A DNA stretch of 64,000 nucleotides from Pseudomonas gingeri (lineage in GTDB: Bacteria; Pseudomonadota; Gammaproteobacteria; Pseudomonadales; Pseudomonadaceae), in contig NZ_JACAOS010000003.1 of assembly GCF_013386165.1 (NCBI RefSeq), positions 186,001 through 250,000 of the forward strand, in the 5' to 3' direction. A program made the position numbers and the translations under genes. Below the pieces are notes generated by a model that saw only the letters and a list, made by a program, of their open reading frames with translations, had not been told where the DNA came from and searched no databases. Within the stretch, counting starts at the first letter, position 1, and each line of letters starts with the position of its first letter. This document shows, piece after piece, positions 1-9,372 of this stretch.

Positions 1-468
1 CCGCACCTGCTGGAAAGCTTCAGCCAGGTGATCAACGTCAACCTGATCGGCAGCTTCAACCTGCTGCGCCTGGCCGCCGCCGCCATCGCCGAGACCGAGG
101 CGGATGCCGACGGCGAGCGCGGGGTGATCATCAATACGGCCTCCGCCGCCGCCTATGACGGGCAGGTCGGCCAGGCCGCCTATGCCGCGTCCAAGGGTGC
201 CATCGTCAGCCTGACCCTGCCGGCGGCTCGCGAGCTGGCGCGGTTCGGGATTCGCGTCATGACCATTGCTCCCGGCATCTTCGAAACCCCGATGATGGCC
301 GGCATGAGCCCTGAAGTCCGGGCCTCGCTTTCGGCCGGCGTGCCATTCCCGCCGCGCCTGGGCAAACCCACCGAATACGCCGCCCTGGTGCGGCATATCA
401 TTGAAAACAGCATGCTCAACGGCGAGGTGATCCGTCTCGACGGTGCCTTGCGCATGGCTGCGAAATAG
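1..468 (+). CDS. SDR family 3-hydroxyacyl-CoA dehydrogenase, 5' end outside window
   Basis: C-terminal 155 residues of a short-chain dehydrogenase; the frame is open from base 1, so the start lies upstream of the window. The visible part has the catalytic YAASKGA motif (Tyr-x3-Lys) and a helix typical of the type-II HSD10/3-hydroxyacyl-CoA dehydrogenase branch ([11 protein letters not shown]). HSD10-like enzymes oxidise 2-methyl-3-hydroxybutyryl-CoA in isoleucine breakdown. The thiolase follows after 11 nt, then an acyl-CoA dehydrogenase and an enoyl-CoA hydratase, which together make a complete beta-oxidation spiral. Assignment to the isoleucine branch is inferred from this gene set. Confidence 0.9.
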   Translation, partial: PHLLESFSQVINVNLIGSFNLLRLAAAAIAETEADADGERGVIINTASAAAYDGQVGQAAYAASKGAIVSLTLPAARELARFGIRVMTIAPGIFETPMMAGMSPEVRASLSAGVPFPPRLGKPTEYAALVRHIIENSMLNGEVIRLDGALRMAAK

Positions 469-479
469 GAGACTCGATC

Positions 480-1670
480 ATGACCCACAACGATCCGATT
501 GTTATCGTCAGTGCCGTGCGCACCCCCATGGGCGGCTTCCAGGGTGACCTGAAAAGCCTCAGTGCGCCGCAACTGGGCGCTGCCGCGATCCGTGCCGCCG
601 TCGAGCGCGCGCAAGTGGCGCCGGACGCAGTCGAGCACGTGCTGTTCGGTTGCGTGCTGTCCGCCGGTCTCGGCCAGGCCCCGGCGCGCCAGGCCGCCCT
701 CGGCGCCGGGCTGGACAAGTCGACCCGCTGCACCACCCTGAACAAGATGTGTGGTTCCGGCATGGAGGCGACCATCCTCGCCCACGACATGCTCGTGGCC
801 GGCAGCGCCGAGGTGGTGGTGGCCGGCGGCATGGAAAGCATGTCCAACGCGCCGTACCTGCTGGACCGCGCCCGCAGCGGCTACCGCATGGGCCACGGCC
901 AGGTGCTCGACCACATGTTCCTCGACGGTCTCGAAGATGCCTACGACAAGGGCCGCCTGATGGGCACCTTCGCCGAGGATTGCGCCGAAAGCCACGGTTT
1001 CAGCCGCGAAACCCAGGATGCCTTTGCCGTGGCCTCCCTGACCCGTGCGCAAGAAGCCATCAGTGAGGGGCGTTTCCGCGCGGAAATCGTGCCGTTGACG
1101 GTCACCGTGGGCAAGGAGCAACGGCTGATCAGCGATGACGAGCAGCCACCCAAGGCCCGGCTGGACAAGATCGCCAGCTTGAAACCGGCATTCCGCCCGG
1201 GCGGTACGGTCACGGCGGCGAACTCCAGTTCGATTTCCGACGGCGCGGCGGCACTGGTGCTGATGCGCCAGTCCGAAGCACAGAAGCGTGGCCTCCAACC
1301 CCTGGCGGTCATTCGCGGGCATGCGGCGTTCGCCGACACGCCGGGCCTGTTCCCGGTCGCTCCGGTGGGCGCGATCCAGAAATTGATGAAAAAAACCGGT
1401 TGGAGCCTGGACGAGGTCGATCGCTTTGAAATCAACGAAGCCTTCGCCGTGGTCACATTGGTGACCATGCAAAAGCTGGAGTTGCACCACGACAAGGTCA
1501 ATGTGCACGGCGGCGCCTGTGCCCTGGGCCATCCGATCGGTGCCTCCGGTGCGCGGATTCTGGTGAGCCTGCTCTCGGCCCTGCGCCAGAAAGGTCTGAA
1601 GCGCGGTGTCGCCGCCATCTGCATCGGCGGCGGTGAAGCCACGGCCATGGCCGTCGAGTGCCTGTACTAG
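480..1670 (+). CDS. Acetyl-CoA C-acyltransferase (thiolase)
   Basis: 396-aa thiolase of usual length. The nucleophilic cysteine is Cys91 in NKMCGSGM. The C-terminal half has the conserved [17 protein letters not shown] segment and the second catalytic cysteine in the CIGGGEA loop. The enzyme cleaves a 3-ketoacyl-CoA with CoA, here probably 2-methylacetoacetyl-CoA to acetyl-CoA and propionyl-CoA. The ATG follows a GGAG-like ribosome site 11 nt after the SDR stop, and the acyl-CoA dehydrogenase starts 8 nt downstream, so this is one operon. The substrate is inferred; the fold and reaction class are clear. Confidence 0.93.
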   Translation: MTHNDPIVIVSAVRTPMGGFQGDLKSLSAPQLGAAAIRAAVERAQVAPDAVEHVLFGCVLSAGLGQAPARQAALGAGLDKSTRCTTLNKMCGSGMEATILAHDMLVAGSAEVVVAGGMESMSNAPYLLDRARSGYRMGHGQVLDHMFLDGLEDAYDKGRLMGTFAEDCAESHGFSRETQDAFAVASLTRAQEAISEGRFRAEIVPLTVTVGKEQRLISDDEQPPKARLDKIASLKPAFRPGGTVTAANSSSISDGAAALVLMRQSEAQKRGLQPLAVIRGHAAFADTPGLFPVAPVGAIQKLMKKTGWSLDEVDRFEINEAFAVVTLVTMQKLELHHDKVNVHGGACALGHPIGASGARILVSLLSALRQKGLKRGVAAICIGGGEATAMAVECLY

Positions 1671-1678
1671 GAGTTGCC

Positions 1679-2806
1679 ATGTTACCCAGCGATGAACAAT
1701 TGCAAATCGGCGAAGCGGCCCGGGATTTTGCCCAGGAACGCCTGAAACCCTTCGCCGCCGAGTGGGACCGCGAGCACCGCTTTCCCAAAGAGGCCATCGG
1801 CGAAATGGCCGAACTGGGCTTTTTCGGCATGTTGGTTCCGGAACAGTGGGGCGGCTGCGACACCGGCTACCTGGCCTATGCCATGGCCCTGGAAGAAATC
1901 GCCGCTGGCGACGGTGCTTGCTCGACCATCATGAGCGTGCACAACTCGGTCGGCTGCGTGCCGATTCTCAAGTTCGGTAGTGAAGAGCAGAAAGCCCGTT
2001 TCCTTCCGCCATTGGCCAGCGGCGCGATGCTCGGTGCCTTTGCCCTGACCGAACCCCAGGCCGGCTCCGACGCCAGCGGCCTGAAGACCCGTGCCCGGCG
2101 TGAGGGCGACCACTACGTGCTCAACGGCTGCAAGCAGTTCATCACCTCCGGGCAGAACGCCGGGATAGTGATTGTCTTCGCCGTGACCGACCCTGCGGCG
2201 GGCAAGCGCGGTATCAGCGCCTTTATCGTGCCTACCGACTCGCCGGGCTACATCGTCGCCCGGGTCGAGGACAAGCTCGGCCAGCATGCGTCCGACACCT
2301 GCCAGATCCTCTTCGAGGAGGTGAAGGTGCCGGTCGCCAACCGCCTGGGCGAGGAGGGCGAGGGCTATCGCATCGCCTTGGCCAACCTGGAAGGCGGTCG
2401 GGTCGGCATCGCCGCGCAATCGGTGGGCATGGCCCGCGCCGCCTTCGAGGCCGCCCGGGACTATGCCCGCGAGCGGGAAAGCTTCGGCAAGCCGATTATC
2501 GAACATCAGGCCGTGGCGTTCCGTCTGGCGGACATGGCCACCCAGATCGCCGTGGCCCGGCAGATGGTGCACTACGCGGCGGCCCTGCGCGACAGTGGCA
2601 AACCGGCCCTGGTGGAGGCGTCCATGGCCAAGCTGTTCGCTTCGGAAATGGCCGAGCGGGTCTGCTCGCAAGCCTTGCAAACCCTGGGCGGCTATGGCTA
2701 TTTGAGCGACTTCCCGTTGGAGCGGATCTACCGTGACGTGCGGGTCTGCCAGATTTACGAAGGCACCAGTGACATTCAGCGCATGGTCATTTCGCGCAAC
2801 CTGTGA
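1679..2806 (+). CDS. Acyl-CoA dehydrogenase (short/branched-chain type)
   Basis: 375-aa FAD-dependent acyl-CoA dehydrogenase. The ATG at 1679 was chosen because the TAGGAG at the thiolase end is a good ribosome site; an upstream in-frame start would overlap the thiolase. Visible features are the FAD/substrate motif [12 protein letters not shown], the arginine-rich helix near [12 protein letters not shown], and the C-terminal [11 protein letters not shown] motif that holds the catalytic-base region of short and branched-chain members. It probably oxidises 2-methylbutyryl-CoA in isoleucine degradation, passing electrons to ETF. It is about 50-60% similar by eye to the dehydrogenase encoded on the other strand at 5033-6184. 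Confidence 0.92.
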   Translation: MLPSDEQLQIGEAARDFAQERLKPFAAEWDREHRFPKEAIGEMAELGFFGMLVPEQWGGCDTGYLAYAMALEEIAAGDGACSTIMSVHNSVGCVPILKFGSEEQKARFLPPLASGAMLGAFALTEPQAGSDASGLKTRARREGDHYVLNGCKQFITSGQNAGIVIVFAVTDPAAGKRGISAFIVPTDSPGYIVARVEDKLGQHASDTCQILFEEVKVPVANRLGEEGEGYRIALANLEGGRVGIAAQSVGMARAAFEAARDYARERESFGKPIIEHQAVAFRLADMATQIAVARQMVHYAAALRDSGKPALVEASMAKLFASEMAERVCSQALQTLGGYGYLSDFPLERIYRDVRVCQIYEGTSDIQRMVISRNL

Positions 2807-2821
2807 TCAAGGAATCTATCG

Positions 2822-3595
2822 ATGAGTTATGAAACCATTCTGCTGGACATCAAGGACCGTGTCGGCCTGATTACCCTGAACCGCCCCCAGGCGCTCAACG
2901 CCCTGAACGCGCAGATCGTCAGTGAACTGAACCAGGCACTGGATGCGCTGGAAGCCAATCCGAACATTGGCTGCATCGTCCTGACCGGCTCGAAAAAAGC
3001 CTTTGCGGCGGGGGCCGATATCAAGGAAATGGCCGAGCTGACCTACCCGCAGATCTACCTCGACGACCTGTTCAGCGACAGTGACCGGGTAGCCAACCGG
3101 CGCAAGCCGATTATCGCTGCGGTATCCGGTTTTGCCCTGGGCGGCGGCTGTGAGCTGGCGCTGATGTGCGACTTTATCCTGGCCGGCGACAACGCCAAAT
3201 TCGGCCAGCCGGAAATCAACCTCGGCGTGTTGCCGGGCATGGGCGGTACCCAACGCCTGACCCGTGCGGTGGGCAAGGCCAAGGCCATGGAGATGTGCCT
3301 GACCGGACGTTTTATCGATGCCGTGGAAGCCGAGCGTTGCGGGATCGTGGCGCGGATCGTTCCGGCTGATGACCTGCTTGAGGAGGCGCTGAAGGTGGCG
3401 GCTCTGATTGCCAGCAAGTCCGTGCCGATCAGCATGATGGTCAAGGAAAGCGTCAACCGTGCGTTTGAAGTCAGCCTGTCGGAAGGCGTGCGTTTCGAGC
3501 GCCGGGTGTTCCATGCGGCGTTTGCGACCCAGGATCAGAAGGAAGGCATGGCGGCGTTTATCGCCAAGCGTGAGGCGCAGTTCAAGGATCAGTAA
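2822..3595 (+). CDS. Enoyl-CoA hydratase
   Basis: 257-aa crotonase-family protein of typical length. The oxyanion-hole segments are visible as [12 protein letters not shown] and the [16 protein letters not shown] helix, and the acid/base glutamates fall in the [19 protein letters not shown] stretch. It hydrates 2-enoyl-CoA, the step between the dehydrogenase before it and the SDR at the window start. It lies 15 nt after the dehydrogenase and is the last gene of the operon; a stem-loop follows at 3644-3673. Confidence 0.93.
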   Translation: MSYETILLDIKDRVGLITLNRPQALNALNAQIVSELNQALDALEANPNIGCIVLTGSKKAFAAGADIKEMAELTYPQIYLDDLFSDSDRVANRRKPIIAAVSGFALGGGCELALMCDFILAGDNAKFGQPEINLGVLPGMGGTQRLTRAVGKAKAMEMCLTGRFIDAVEAERCGIVARIVPADDLLEEALKVAALIASKSVPISMMVKESVNRAFEVSLSEGVRFERRVFHAAFATQDQKEGMAAFIAKREAQFKDQ

Positions 3596-3643
3596 GGTGG
3601 GCAAGTCTCACCTCCACAGTGCCGGGGAGTGAGGCCAAAACAA

Positions 3644-3673
3644 GACCTATCCCACAGGCTTTGCGGATAGGTC
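3644..3673 (+). terminator. Stem-loop after the acyl-CoA operon
   Basis: Perfect 9-bp inverted repeat GACCTATCC / GGATAGGTC with a 12-nt loop, about 50 nt after the enoyl-CoA hydratase stop. No T-run follows, so it may be a weak or Rho-assisted terminator or an mRNA 3'-end stabiliser. Confidence 0.4.
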
Positions 3674-3690
3674 CAATTGAGGCGCTACAG

Positions 3691-3761
3691 CCTTCAATAG
3701 AAAGATCACTTGTTTGCTCAAGGCGGGTGTCATCGACACCCTTGGACCTCTCTATTGAAGG
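3691..3761 (+). promoter_or_regulatory. Nested inverted repeats in 5' leader, outer arm covers the ribosome site
   Basis: An 11-bp perfect inverted repeat, CCTTCAATAGA at 3691-3701 and TCTATTGAAGG at 3751-3761, encloses a second hairpin, GGGTGTC-ATC-GACACCC at 3725-3741. The right outer arm includes most of the GAAGGA ribosome-binding site of the gene starting at 3770. If both form in the mRNA, the outer stem would hide the ribosome site. The function is inferred. Confidence 0.5.
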
Positions 3762-3769
3762 ACGTCGCA

Positions 3770-4954
3770 ATGGATTTTTTTGCCAAATGGCTACCTGTTT
3801 TCTGCAGGGCGGGTGTTTGCGGTATCGCCTTGTTGAGCGCCTCTACCCTATGCGTGGCTACCGAAACCCCGAAGGCTGAAATCCGCTTCGGTGTCGAAGC
3901 CCTGGTCCCGCCGTTCGAAAGCCGCAATGCCCAAGGCGAGTTGGTCGGTTTGAATATCGAACTGGGCAATGCCCTCTGTGCCGAGCTCAAGCGCCGCTGT
4001 GTCTGGGTCGACCAGGATTATGCCGGGATGATTCCGGCGCTCGAAGCCGGCAAGTTCGATGCGATCATGCCCATGACCCCGACGCCCGAGCGCCGTGGGA
4101 CAATCGATTTTACCGATCCGCTCTACACCTTGAGCAGCCGCCTGGTGGCGCGCAAGGGCAGTGGTTTGCTGCCGGATGCCACGTCGCTCAAGGGCAAGCA
4201 GGTCGGGGTGTTGAAGGGGACCAACCGCGAGGCTTACGCAAAAGCCCAATGGGGGCAGCAGGGTGTGGCTATTCGTAGTTATGCCTTGAACGATGAGCTG
4301 GTCCGCGGCTTGCTGGCGGGTGAAATCGATGCCACGTTGCAGGACACCCTGGAAATCGCTGAAATTTTTCTGAAAGTAGCCCAGGGCAAGGATTTCGAGT
4401 TTGCCGGGCCGGTGGTAATCGATGAGCGCCTGGGCAGTGCGATTGCCATGGGTGTGCGTCAGCCGGACCGGGAACTGCGTGACGCGCTGAACCGGGCGCT
4501 ACAGTCACTCAAGGATTCGGGCCAGTATGCGGCGATTGTTTCCCGTTACTTGCCTGGGGTGTCTGTGGCCAGGGTACGCCCCGAGCTGCAATTTTTGGGT
4601 GAGCAACCCGGCCTGCCTTTTTCTGAGGTTGTTCGTGCCGGCCAGTGGTTGTACCTGTCGGGCGTGTTGGGCAGCGATGATGCCGACAAGCTGGTGCGCG
4701 GTGGTATCCGGGCGGAGATGGAGCAGGCCTTGAAGCGGATACGCGGGACGCTGGAGCGCAATGGCTCATCCATGGAAAACGTTGCAAGGTGCACGGTGAT
4801 TCTCGCCGATATCAAGGATTTTGCCGCGATGAACGAGGTGTATATGCAGCACTTCAAGGCCGGCAGTCGACCGGCACGGACCACCTTTCAGGCCGGCAAG
4901 CTACTGATGGACGCGCGGGTGGAGGTGGAGTGCCAGGCGATGGTCAAGGCATAG
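3770..4954 (+). CDS. Periplasmic amino-acid-binding protein fused to a RidA-like domain
   Basis: 394 aa from the ATG at 3770 (GAAGGA ribosome site). Residues 1-30 are a signal peptide. Residues about 36-263 form a type-2 periplasmic binding domain of the lysine/arginine/ornithine class (LIPALEAGKFDAI-like segment, IDFTDPLY). Residues about 271-394 match the Rid/YjgF/UK114 family, with the active-site arginine of enamine/imine deaminases at Arg370 (RPARTTF) and the conserved glutamate at Glu385. RidA proteins are normally cytosolic and hydrolyse reactive 2-aminoacrylate-type enamines. Here the domain would be exported and tethered to an amino-acid receptor. The binding domain is a clear paralogue of the one at 7791. 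No permease or ATPase is adjacent. Confidence 0.85.
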   Translation: MDFFAKWLPVFCRAGVCGIALLSASTLCVATETPKAEIRFGVEALVPPFESRNAQGELVGLNIELGNALCAELKRRCVWVDQDYAGMIPALEAGKFDAIMPMTPTPERRGTIDFTDPLYTLSSRLVARKGSGLLPDATSLKGKQVGVLKGTNREAYAKAQWGQQGVAIRSYALNDELVRGLLAGEIDATLQDTLEIAEIFLKVAQGKDFEFAGPVVIDERLGSAIAMGVRQPDRELRDALNRALQSLKDSGQYAAIVSRYLPGVSVARVRPELQFLGEQPGLPFSEVVRAGQWLYLSGVLGSDDADKLVRGGIRAEMEQALKRIRGTLERNGSSMENVARCTVILADIKDFAAMNEVYMQHFKAGSRPARTTFQAGKLLMDARVEVECQAMVKA

Positions 4955-4971
4955 AACCGTGCAACAAGGTA

Positions 4972-5002
4972 TCGGTTGGATCACAGAGCGTGGTTCAACC
5001 GA
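4972..5002. terminator. Hairpin between convergent genes
   Basis: TCGGTTG (4972-4978) pairs with CAACCGA (4996-5002), and the inner bases can extend the stem with G-U pairs. It sits in the 78-bp gap between the convergent genes ending at 4954 and 5033. There is no clear T-run, so it may act weakly in both directions. Confidence 0.35.
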
Positions 5003-5032
5003 AACCCTGGGGTGGGAGCGGAGCTTTTGATG

Positions 5033-6184
5033 TCAGACCAGATAATGCTTCAATTCCCGCGCAATCAGCATCCGCTGAATCTCGCTCGAGCCTTCATAGA
5101 TCTGCGTGATCCGCGCATCCCGGTAATAGCGCTCCACCGGATAATCTTCCAGATACCCATAACCACCATGAATCTGCATGGCCGAGGAGCAGACCTTTTC
5201 GGCCATTTCCGAGGCGAACAGCTTGGCCTGTGAAGCCTCCGACAAGCACGGCTGCCCGGCACTGCGCAGGCGCGCCGCATGGAGGATCAGCAGGCGTGTG
5301 GCATTGATCCGGGTGTGCATGTCGGCCAGCAGGTTGGCGATGCTCTGGTGCTCGATGATCGGCTTGTCGAACTGCACCCGCTCACGGGCATAGGCCAGCG
5401 CCGCCTCGAACGCGGCCCGGGCGATACCCAGGGCCTGGGCGGCGATACCGATACGACCGCCTTCCAGGTTCGACAGGGCAATCGCCAAGCCCTTGCCGCG
5501 TTCGCCCAGCAGGTTGGCTTCCGGCACGCGGCATTGGTTGAGGGTCACCGCACAGGTGTCGGAGGCCCGGATGCCCATCTTGTGTTCGGTACGGTCGACA
5601 ATAAAGCCCGGCGTATTGGTCGGCACCAGAAACGCCGAGAGGCCTTTCTTGCCCAGATCGGGATCGGTGACGGCAAAGACAATCGCCAGTTCGGCGCGCT
5701 TGCCGTTGCTGACGAACTGCTTGGCGCCATTGATGATCCATTCGCCATCCTTCAGTTCGGCGCGGGTCCGCAGGTTGTGGGCTTCGGAGCCAGCCTGGGG
5801 TTCGGTGAGGCAGAAGCAGCCGATGGCCTGGCCCGTGGCGAGCCGTTCCAGCCAGGTCTCTTTCTGGGCCTGGCTGCCGTAGTTGAGGACCGGCCCGCAG
5901 CCGACCGAGTTGTGAATGCTCATCAGCGCGCCGGTGGCGCCGTCACCGGCGGAAATCTCTTCCACGGCCAGGGCGTAGGCCACGTAGTCGACATAGGTGC
6001 CGCCCCATTCCTCGGGGACCACCATGCCCAGCAGACCCAGCTCACCCATCTTGGCGACCAGGCCGTCGTCGATCCAGCCGGCCTTTTCCCAGGCCTGGGC
6101 ATGGGGCGCGATCTCGCCGCGGGCGAAATCCCGGGCCATGTCGCGGATCATCACTTGTTCTTCGCTCAGTTCGATATCGTGCAT
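5033..6184 (-). CDS. Acyl-CoA dehydrogenase, probable isobutyryl-CoA type
   Basis: 383-aa acyl-CoA dehydrogenase. It shows [15 protein letters not shown] in the FAD/substrate region, [16 protein letters not shown] in the C-terminal helical bundle, and [17 protein letters not shown] at the end. It lies 3 nt downstream of a 3-hydroxyisobutyryl-CoA hydrolase-like gene, so the two are almost certainly co-transcribed. Isobutyryl-CoA oxidation followed by CoA release from 3-hydroxyisobutyryl-CoA are steps of valine degradation; the substrate is inferred from this pairing. The methylmalonate semialdehyde dehydrogenase and 3-hydroxyisobutyrate dehydrogenase expected downstream in the pathway are not in the window. 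Confidence 0.92.
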   Translation of the reverse strand: MHDIELSEEQVMIRDMARDFARGEIAPHAQAWEKAGWIDDGLVAKMGELGLLGMVVPEEWGGTYVDYVAYALAVEEISAGDGATGALMSIHNSVGCGPVLNYGSQAQKETWLERLATGQAIGCFCLTEPQAGSEAHNLRTRAELKDGEWIINGAKQFVSNGKRAELAIVFAVTDPDLGKKGLSAFLVPTNTPGFIVDRTEHKMGIRASDTCAVTLNQCRVPEANLLGERGKGLAIALSNLEGGRIGIAAQALGIARAAFEAALAYARERVQFDKPIIEHQSIANLLADMHTRINATRLLILHAARLRSAGQPCLSEASQAKLFASEMAEKVCSSAMQIHGGYGYLEDYPVERYYRDARITQIYEGSSEIQRMLIARELKHYLV

Positions 6185-6187
6185 GGT

Positions 6188-7294
6188 TCAGTTCCCGCTC
6201 GCGTCGAAGCCATGGAAAAAGCTGGCGACATGCTCGGCATCGAGTTCGCGCAGGGTCGGTGGGTTCCAGCGGGGGTTCTTGTCCTTGTCGATCAACAGGG
6301 CACGCACGCCCTCCATCAGGTCGCCGCGCTCGAACCACTGGCGATCCAGGTGCAGTTCCAGGGCGAAGCAGTCTTCCAGCGACAGATGACGACCACGGCG
6401 GAGCATTTCCAGGGTCACGGCCATGGCCAGGGGCGAGCGGGTTTCCAACAAGTCGGCGGTTTCCCGGGCCCATTCATGGCTGTCTGCGACGGTCACTTCG
6501 CGCAGCTGTTCGACCATGCTGGGGACATCCGGCAAGGCGAAGAAGTGGTCGATGGCCGGGCGCAGTACGTCCAGCGGCGCATCCGGCAAGGTTTGCACGG
6601 CGAGTTTCGCCAGCAGGCCCTGGAGGTCCTTGAGGGGTGTTTCATGCCATTGCAGGTGGTCGAGGCGTTCGTCCAGCTGGGTCAGTTTGTTGCTGGTCAG
6701 GTACCAGTCGGCCAGGCCGCAGTAGAGCGCGTCGGCGGCGCGGATCTGCACGCCGGCGACCCCCAGGTAGATCCCCAGCTCGCCGGGAATGCGCGGCAGG
6801 AAGTGACTGCCGCCGACATCCGGGAAATAGCCGATGGCAACTTCCGGCATGGCCAGCCGGCTGCGTTCGGTGACCACCCGCAGGTCGGCGCCTTGCACCA
6901 GGCCCATGCCGCCGCCGAGGACAAAACCGTCCATCAGCGCCAACACCGGTTTGCGGTAATTGTGGATCGCCAGGTCGAGGGCGTATTCCTCGACGAAGAA
7001 CTCTTCGTGCAGGCACCCACCGCTGGTGTAGCTGTCATGCAGCGAGCGGATATCGCCGCCGGCGCAGAAGGCCCGCTCACCGGCGCCGCGCAAGACCACC
7101 GCGTTCACTTCCGGATCATGGGCCCAGGCGTCGAGCTGCTGATGCAGGGCGCGGATCATGTCGAGGGTGAGGGCGTTGAGGCCGGCGGGGCGGTTGAGGG
7201 TCAGGTGACCGATATGGTTGCGCACGTCGGCCAGGACCTCGGCAGCCGTGGTGTCGAGGTCCTGGGTGGCGGAGGATGAAACCCTAGCAGTCAT
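6188..7294 (-). CDS. Enoyl-CoA hydratase/isomerase family, 3-hydroxyisobutyryl-CoA hydrolase-like
   Basis: 368 aa, about 100 residues longer than a plain enoyl-CoA hydratase, as is typical of 3-hydroxyisobutyryl-CoA hydrolases. The crotonase signature is GERAFCAGGDIRSL, followed by MDGFVLGGGMGLVQGAD and the hydrolase-type LAMPEVAIGYFPDVGGSHFL. The extra C-terminal region, about residues 240-368, is that seen in HIBCH. The start at 7294 has a GGGAG ribosome site. Valine degradation is the likely role, with the dehydrogenase at 5033-6184 as operon partner. Confidence 0.88.
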   Translation of the reverse strand: MTARVSSSATQDLDTTAAEVLADVRNHIGHLTLNRPAGLNALTLDMIRALHQQLDAWAHDPEVNAVVLRGAGERAFCAGGDIRSLHDSYTSGGCLHEEFFVEEYALDLAIHNYRKPVLALMDGFVLGGGMGLVQGADLRVVTERSRLAMPEVAIGYFPDVGGSHFLPRIPGELGIYLGVAGVQIRAADALYCGLADWYLTSNKLTQLDERLDHLQWHETPLKDLQGLLAKLAVQTLPDAPLDVLRPAIDHFFALPDVPSMVEQLREVTVADSHEWARETADLLETRSPLAMAVTLEMLRRGRHLSLEDCFALELHLDRQWFERGDLMEGVRALLIDKDKNPRWNPPTLRELDAEHVASFFHGFDASGN

Positions 7295-7790
7295 TACTAA
7301 CTCCCTGCTTTTATTGTCTTTTTTGGTGTGTTCGGCGGGCGAACGATGCCCGATCGTAACAGTGCAAATTTGCCGTGTACAACCAGAATAATCGCAGGTC
7401 GAGTCTGCATTTTTGCCTGGACCGATTCCGTGCGTATACGCCGTCCCTAGACCTTAGCCGTGCCTGGGCTCCAACGCGAATAACGCCGAGCCTGCGCGGC
7501 ACGTCGCGACAGGATCGGCTGTGACCGACTCGTCGCGGGCTTTTTCCGGCTGTTTCGGCGCGGTCTTACGACACCCGCACCGTGCCTCGAGTTGGCATTC
7601 TGGCCACCTTGCGGCGACGTTCGTCGAACGGCCGCAGGAGGAAGAGCCTCGATCCCTGCGGGTCCGGGCTCATCAATAACAACAAGAACGATAGCGCGGC
7701 ATTGGCCGCCCCCTTTCTCTGCCCCTGTCGAAAAGTGTGTCGGGTCTTTGCCCGCACTCGATAACTCCAAATAATTCCGGGACTCTGAAG
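7295..7790. other. 496-bp intergenic region, divergent promoters expected
   Basis: Lies between the start of the hydrolase gene on - and the start of the binding-protein gene on +, so both promoters should be here. I see a small hairpin, GTTCG-GCGGG-CGAAC near 7330-7344, but no convincing promoter or terminator. Short open frames inside it have no family features or ribosome sites and are not called. Confidence 0.5.
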
Positions 7791-8570
7791 ATGACTCATA
7801 CATGGCTGACCTTACCTGTGCTGGCATTGGCACTGTGCTGTGGAGGCGCAAGCGCCAAGGAATGGAAAGAGCTGCGCTTTGGCACCAATCCGTCTTACCC
7901 GCCGTTTGAATCGAGCACCGCCGACGGTGGCGTGCAGGGCTTCGGCGTCGACCTGGGCAACGCCATCTGCGCGGAGCTGAAGCTCAAGTGCGTCTGGGTC
8001 AGCAATGATTTCGATGGTCTGATCCCGGCACTCAAGGCCGGCAAGTTCGACGCCATCGAGTCGTCGATGACCGTCACCGAGCCGCGCAAGAAGCAGATCG
8101 ACTTCACCGATCGGCTCTACGCCGGTCCGACCGCCATCGTCACCCGCAAGGATTCGGGGCTGCAACCGACCGCCGAATCCCTGAAGGGCAAGACCATCGG
8201 CTATATGCAGGGGACCATCCAGGAAGCCTACGCCAAGGCGCGCCTGGGCCCGAACAGGGTGAAGATCCGCGCCTACCAGAACCAGGACCAGGTTTATGCC
8301 GATCTGGTCTACGGCCGTCTTGACGGCTCGATCCAGGACAAGCTGCAAGCCGAGATGAGCTTCCTCAAATCGCCCCAGGGCGCGGCCTTCCAGAACAGCG
8401 TGGGGATCAGCGATCCGATGATCCCGACGGACATTGCCATCGGTGTACGCCAAGGCAATGACGAGCTCAAGGGCATGCTCAACGGCGCGATCAAGGCGCT
8501 GCACGAGAAGGGCATCTACGCCCAACTGCAGAAGAAATACTTCGGCGACCTGGACCTCTACAACAACTGA
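7791..8570 (+). CDS. ABC transporter substrate-binding protein, basic amino acids
   Basis: 259-aa periplasmic binding protein of the lysine/arginine/ornithine/histidine class. ATG 7791 starts a standard signal peptide ending near GGASAKE; the longer in-frame start lacks a signal. Motifs are FGTNPSYPPFES, LIPALKAGKFDAIESSM and IDFTDRLYAGPT. Two permease genes and an ATPase gene follow in the same direction, giving a complete importer. The Lrp, CtlX and AstA genes downstream suggest arginine, citrulline or ornithine as substrate. It is a paralogue of the binding domain at 3770-4954. Confidence 0.92.
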   Translation: MTHTWLTLPVLALALCCGGASAKEWKELRFGTNPSYPPFESSTADGGVQGFGVDLGNAICAELKLKCVWVSNDFDGLIPALKAGKFDAIESSMTVTEPRKKQIDFTDRLYAGPTAIVTRKDSGLQPTAESLKGKTIGYMQGTIQEAYAKARLGPNRVKIRAYQNQDQVYADLVYGRLDGSIQDKLQAEMSFLKSPQGAAFQNSVGISDPMIPTDIAIGVRQGNDELKGMLNGAIKALHEKGIYAQLQKKYFGDLDLYNN

Positions 8571-8637
8571 TCCCAGCGACCATGACCCCCGTACGGTTTC
8601 CGGCCGTGCGGTGTCGGGTCGTGGCGATGGAAGACGG

Positions 8638-9372
8638 GTGATCGATGTGACGACCTTTCTTGAACTCTTGGGCCTGGACGCTTCCGGCCTGCAAGGCTAT
8701 GGCCCGCTATTGCTGCACGGGGTGTGGGTCACCGGCAAACTCTCGGCGCTGTCGCTGCTGGTGAGCATGGCCCTGGGCTTGCTCGGCGCCACGGCCAGGC
8801 TTTCGCCGCTGCGGCTGCTGAACCTGCCGGCGACCCTCTACACCACGCTGATTCGCGGGATTCCTGACCTGGTGCTGATGCTGCTGATTTTCTACAGCCT
8901 GCAAGGTTGGGTCAGCCACCTGACCGAGGCCATGGACTGGCCCTATATGGAAATCGATCCCTTTGTGGCGGGCGTCGTGACCCTGGGCTTCATCTATGGG
9001 GCGTATTTCACCGAGACCTTTCGCGGTGCGATCCTGAGCATTCCCCCAGGCCAGACCGAGGCTGCCAGTGCCTATGGGCTGACGGCCTGGCAGCGCTTTC
9101 GTCATGTGGTCTTCCCGCAGATGATGCGCTTCGCCTTGCCGAGCCTGGGCAATAACTGGCTGGTGTTGCTCAAGGCCACGGCGCTGGTGTCGATCATCGG
9201 CCTTGCCGACCTGGTCAAGGTCGCCCAGGACGCCGGTAAAAGCACCTTCAACATGATGTACTTTCTGGTGCTGGCGGCGCTGCTCTACCTGCTGATCACC
9301 AGCGCCTCGAACTACGTGCTGCGTTGCCTGGAGCGGCGTTTCAACCTGGGTGTGCGGGAGTCGGCGCGATGA
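8638..9372 (+). CDS. ABC transporter permease, HisQ/ArtQ type
   Basis: About 244 aa with five predicted membrane segments. The start is uncertain: GTG 8638 follows GGAAG closely and GTG 8647 is a second choice. The longer open frame overlaps the binding-protein gene in another frame and is not credible. The ATPase-contact (EAA) loop is visible as QTEAASAYGLTAWQRFRHVV. This is the first of two membrane subunits; the second starts within its stop codon. Confidence 0.9.
   Translation: MIDVTTFLELLGLDASGLQGYGPLLLHGVWVTGKLSALSLLVSMALGLLGATARLSPLRLLNLPATLYTTLIRGIPDLVLMLLIFYSLQGWVSHLTEAMDWPYMEIDPFVAGVVTLGFIYGAYFTETFRGAILSIPPGQTEAASAYGLTAWQRFRHVVFPQMMRFALPSLGNNWLVLLKATALVSIIGLADLVKVAQDAGKSTFNMMYFLVLAALLYLLITSASNYVLRCLERRFNLGVRESAR

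Noticed and set aside
180..1532. Long minus-strand open frame of 450 codons opposite the thiolase
   Set aside because: Mirror frame of a GC-rich gene; composition is rich in His, Arg and Gly with no family motif.
5279..7279. 666-codon + frame opposite the valine-pathway genes
   Set aside because: Antisense shadow of two well-supported enzymes; no ribosome site, no conserved motif.
7311..7502. Small minus-strand frame upstream of the hydrolase gene
   Set aside because: No ribosome site and no recognisable motif; likely noncoding promoter region.
8434..9372. 312-codon frame of the first permease
   Set aside because: The first part overlaps the binding-protein gene and shows no membrane pattern. 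A GTG at 8638 or 8647 gives the expected length.
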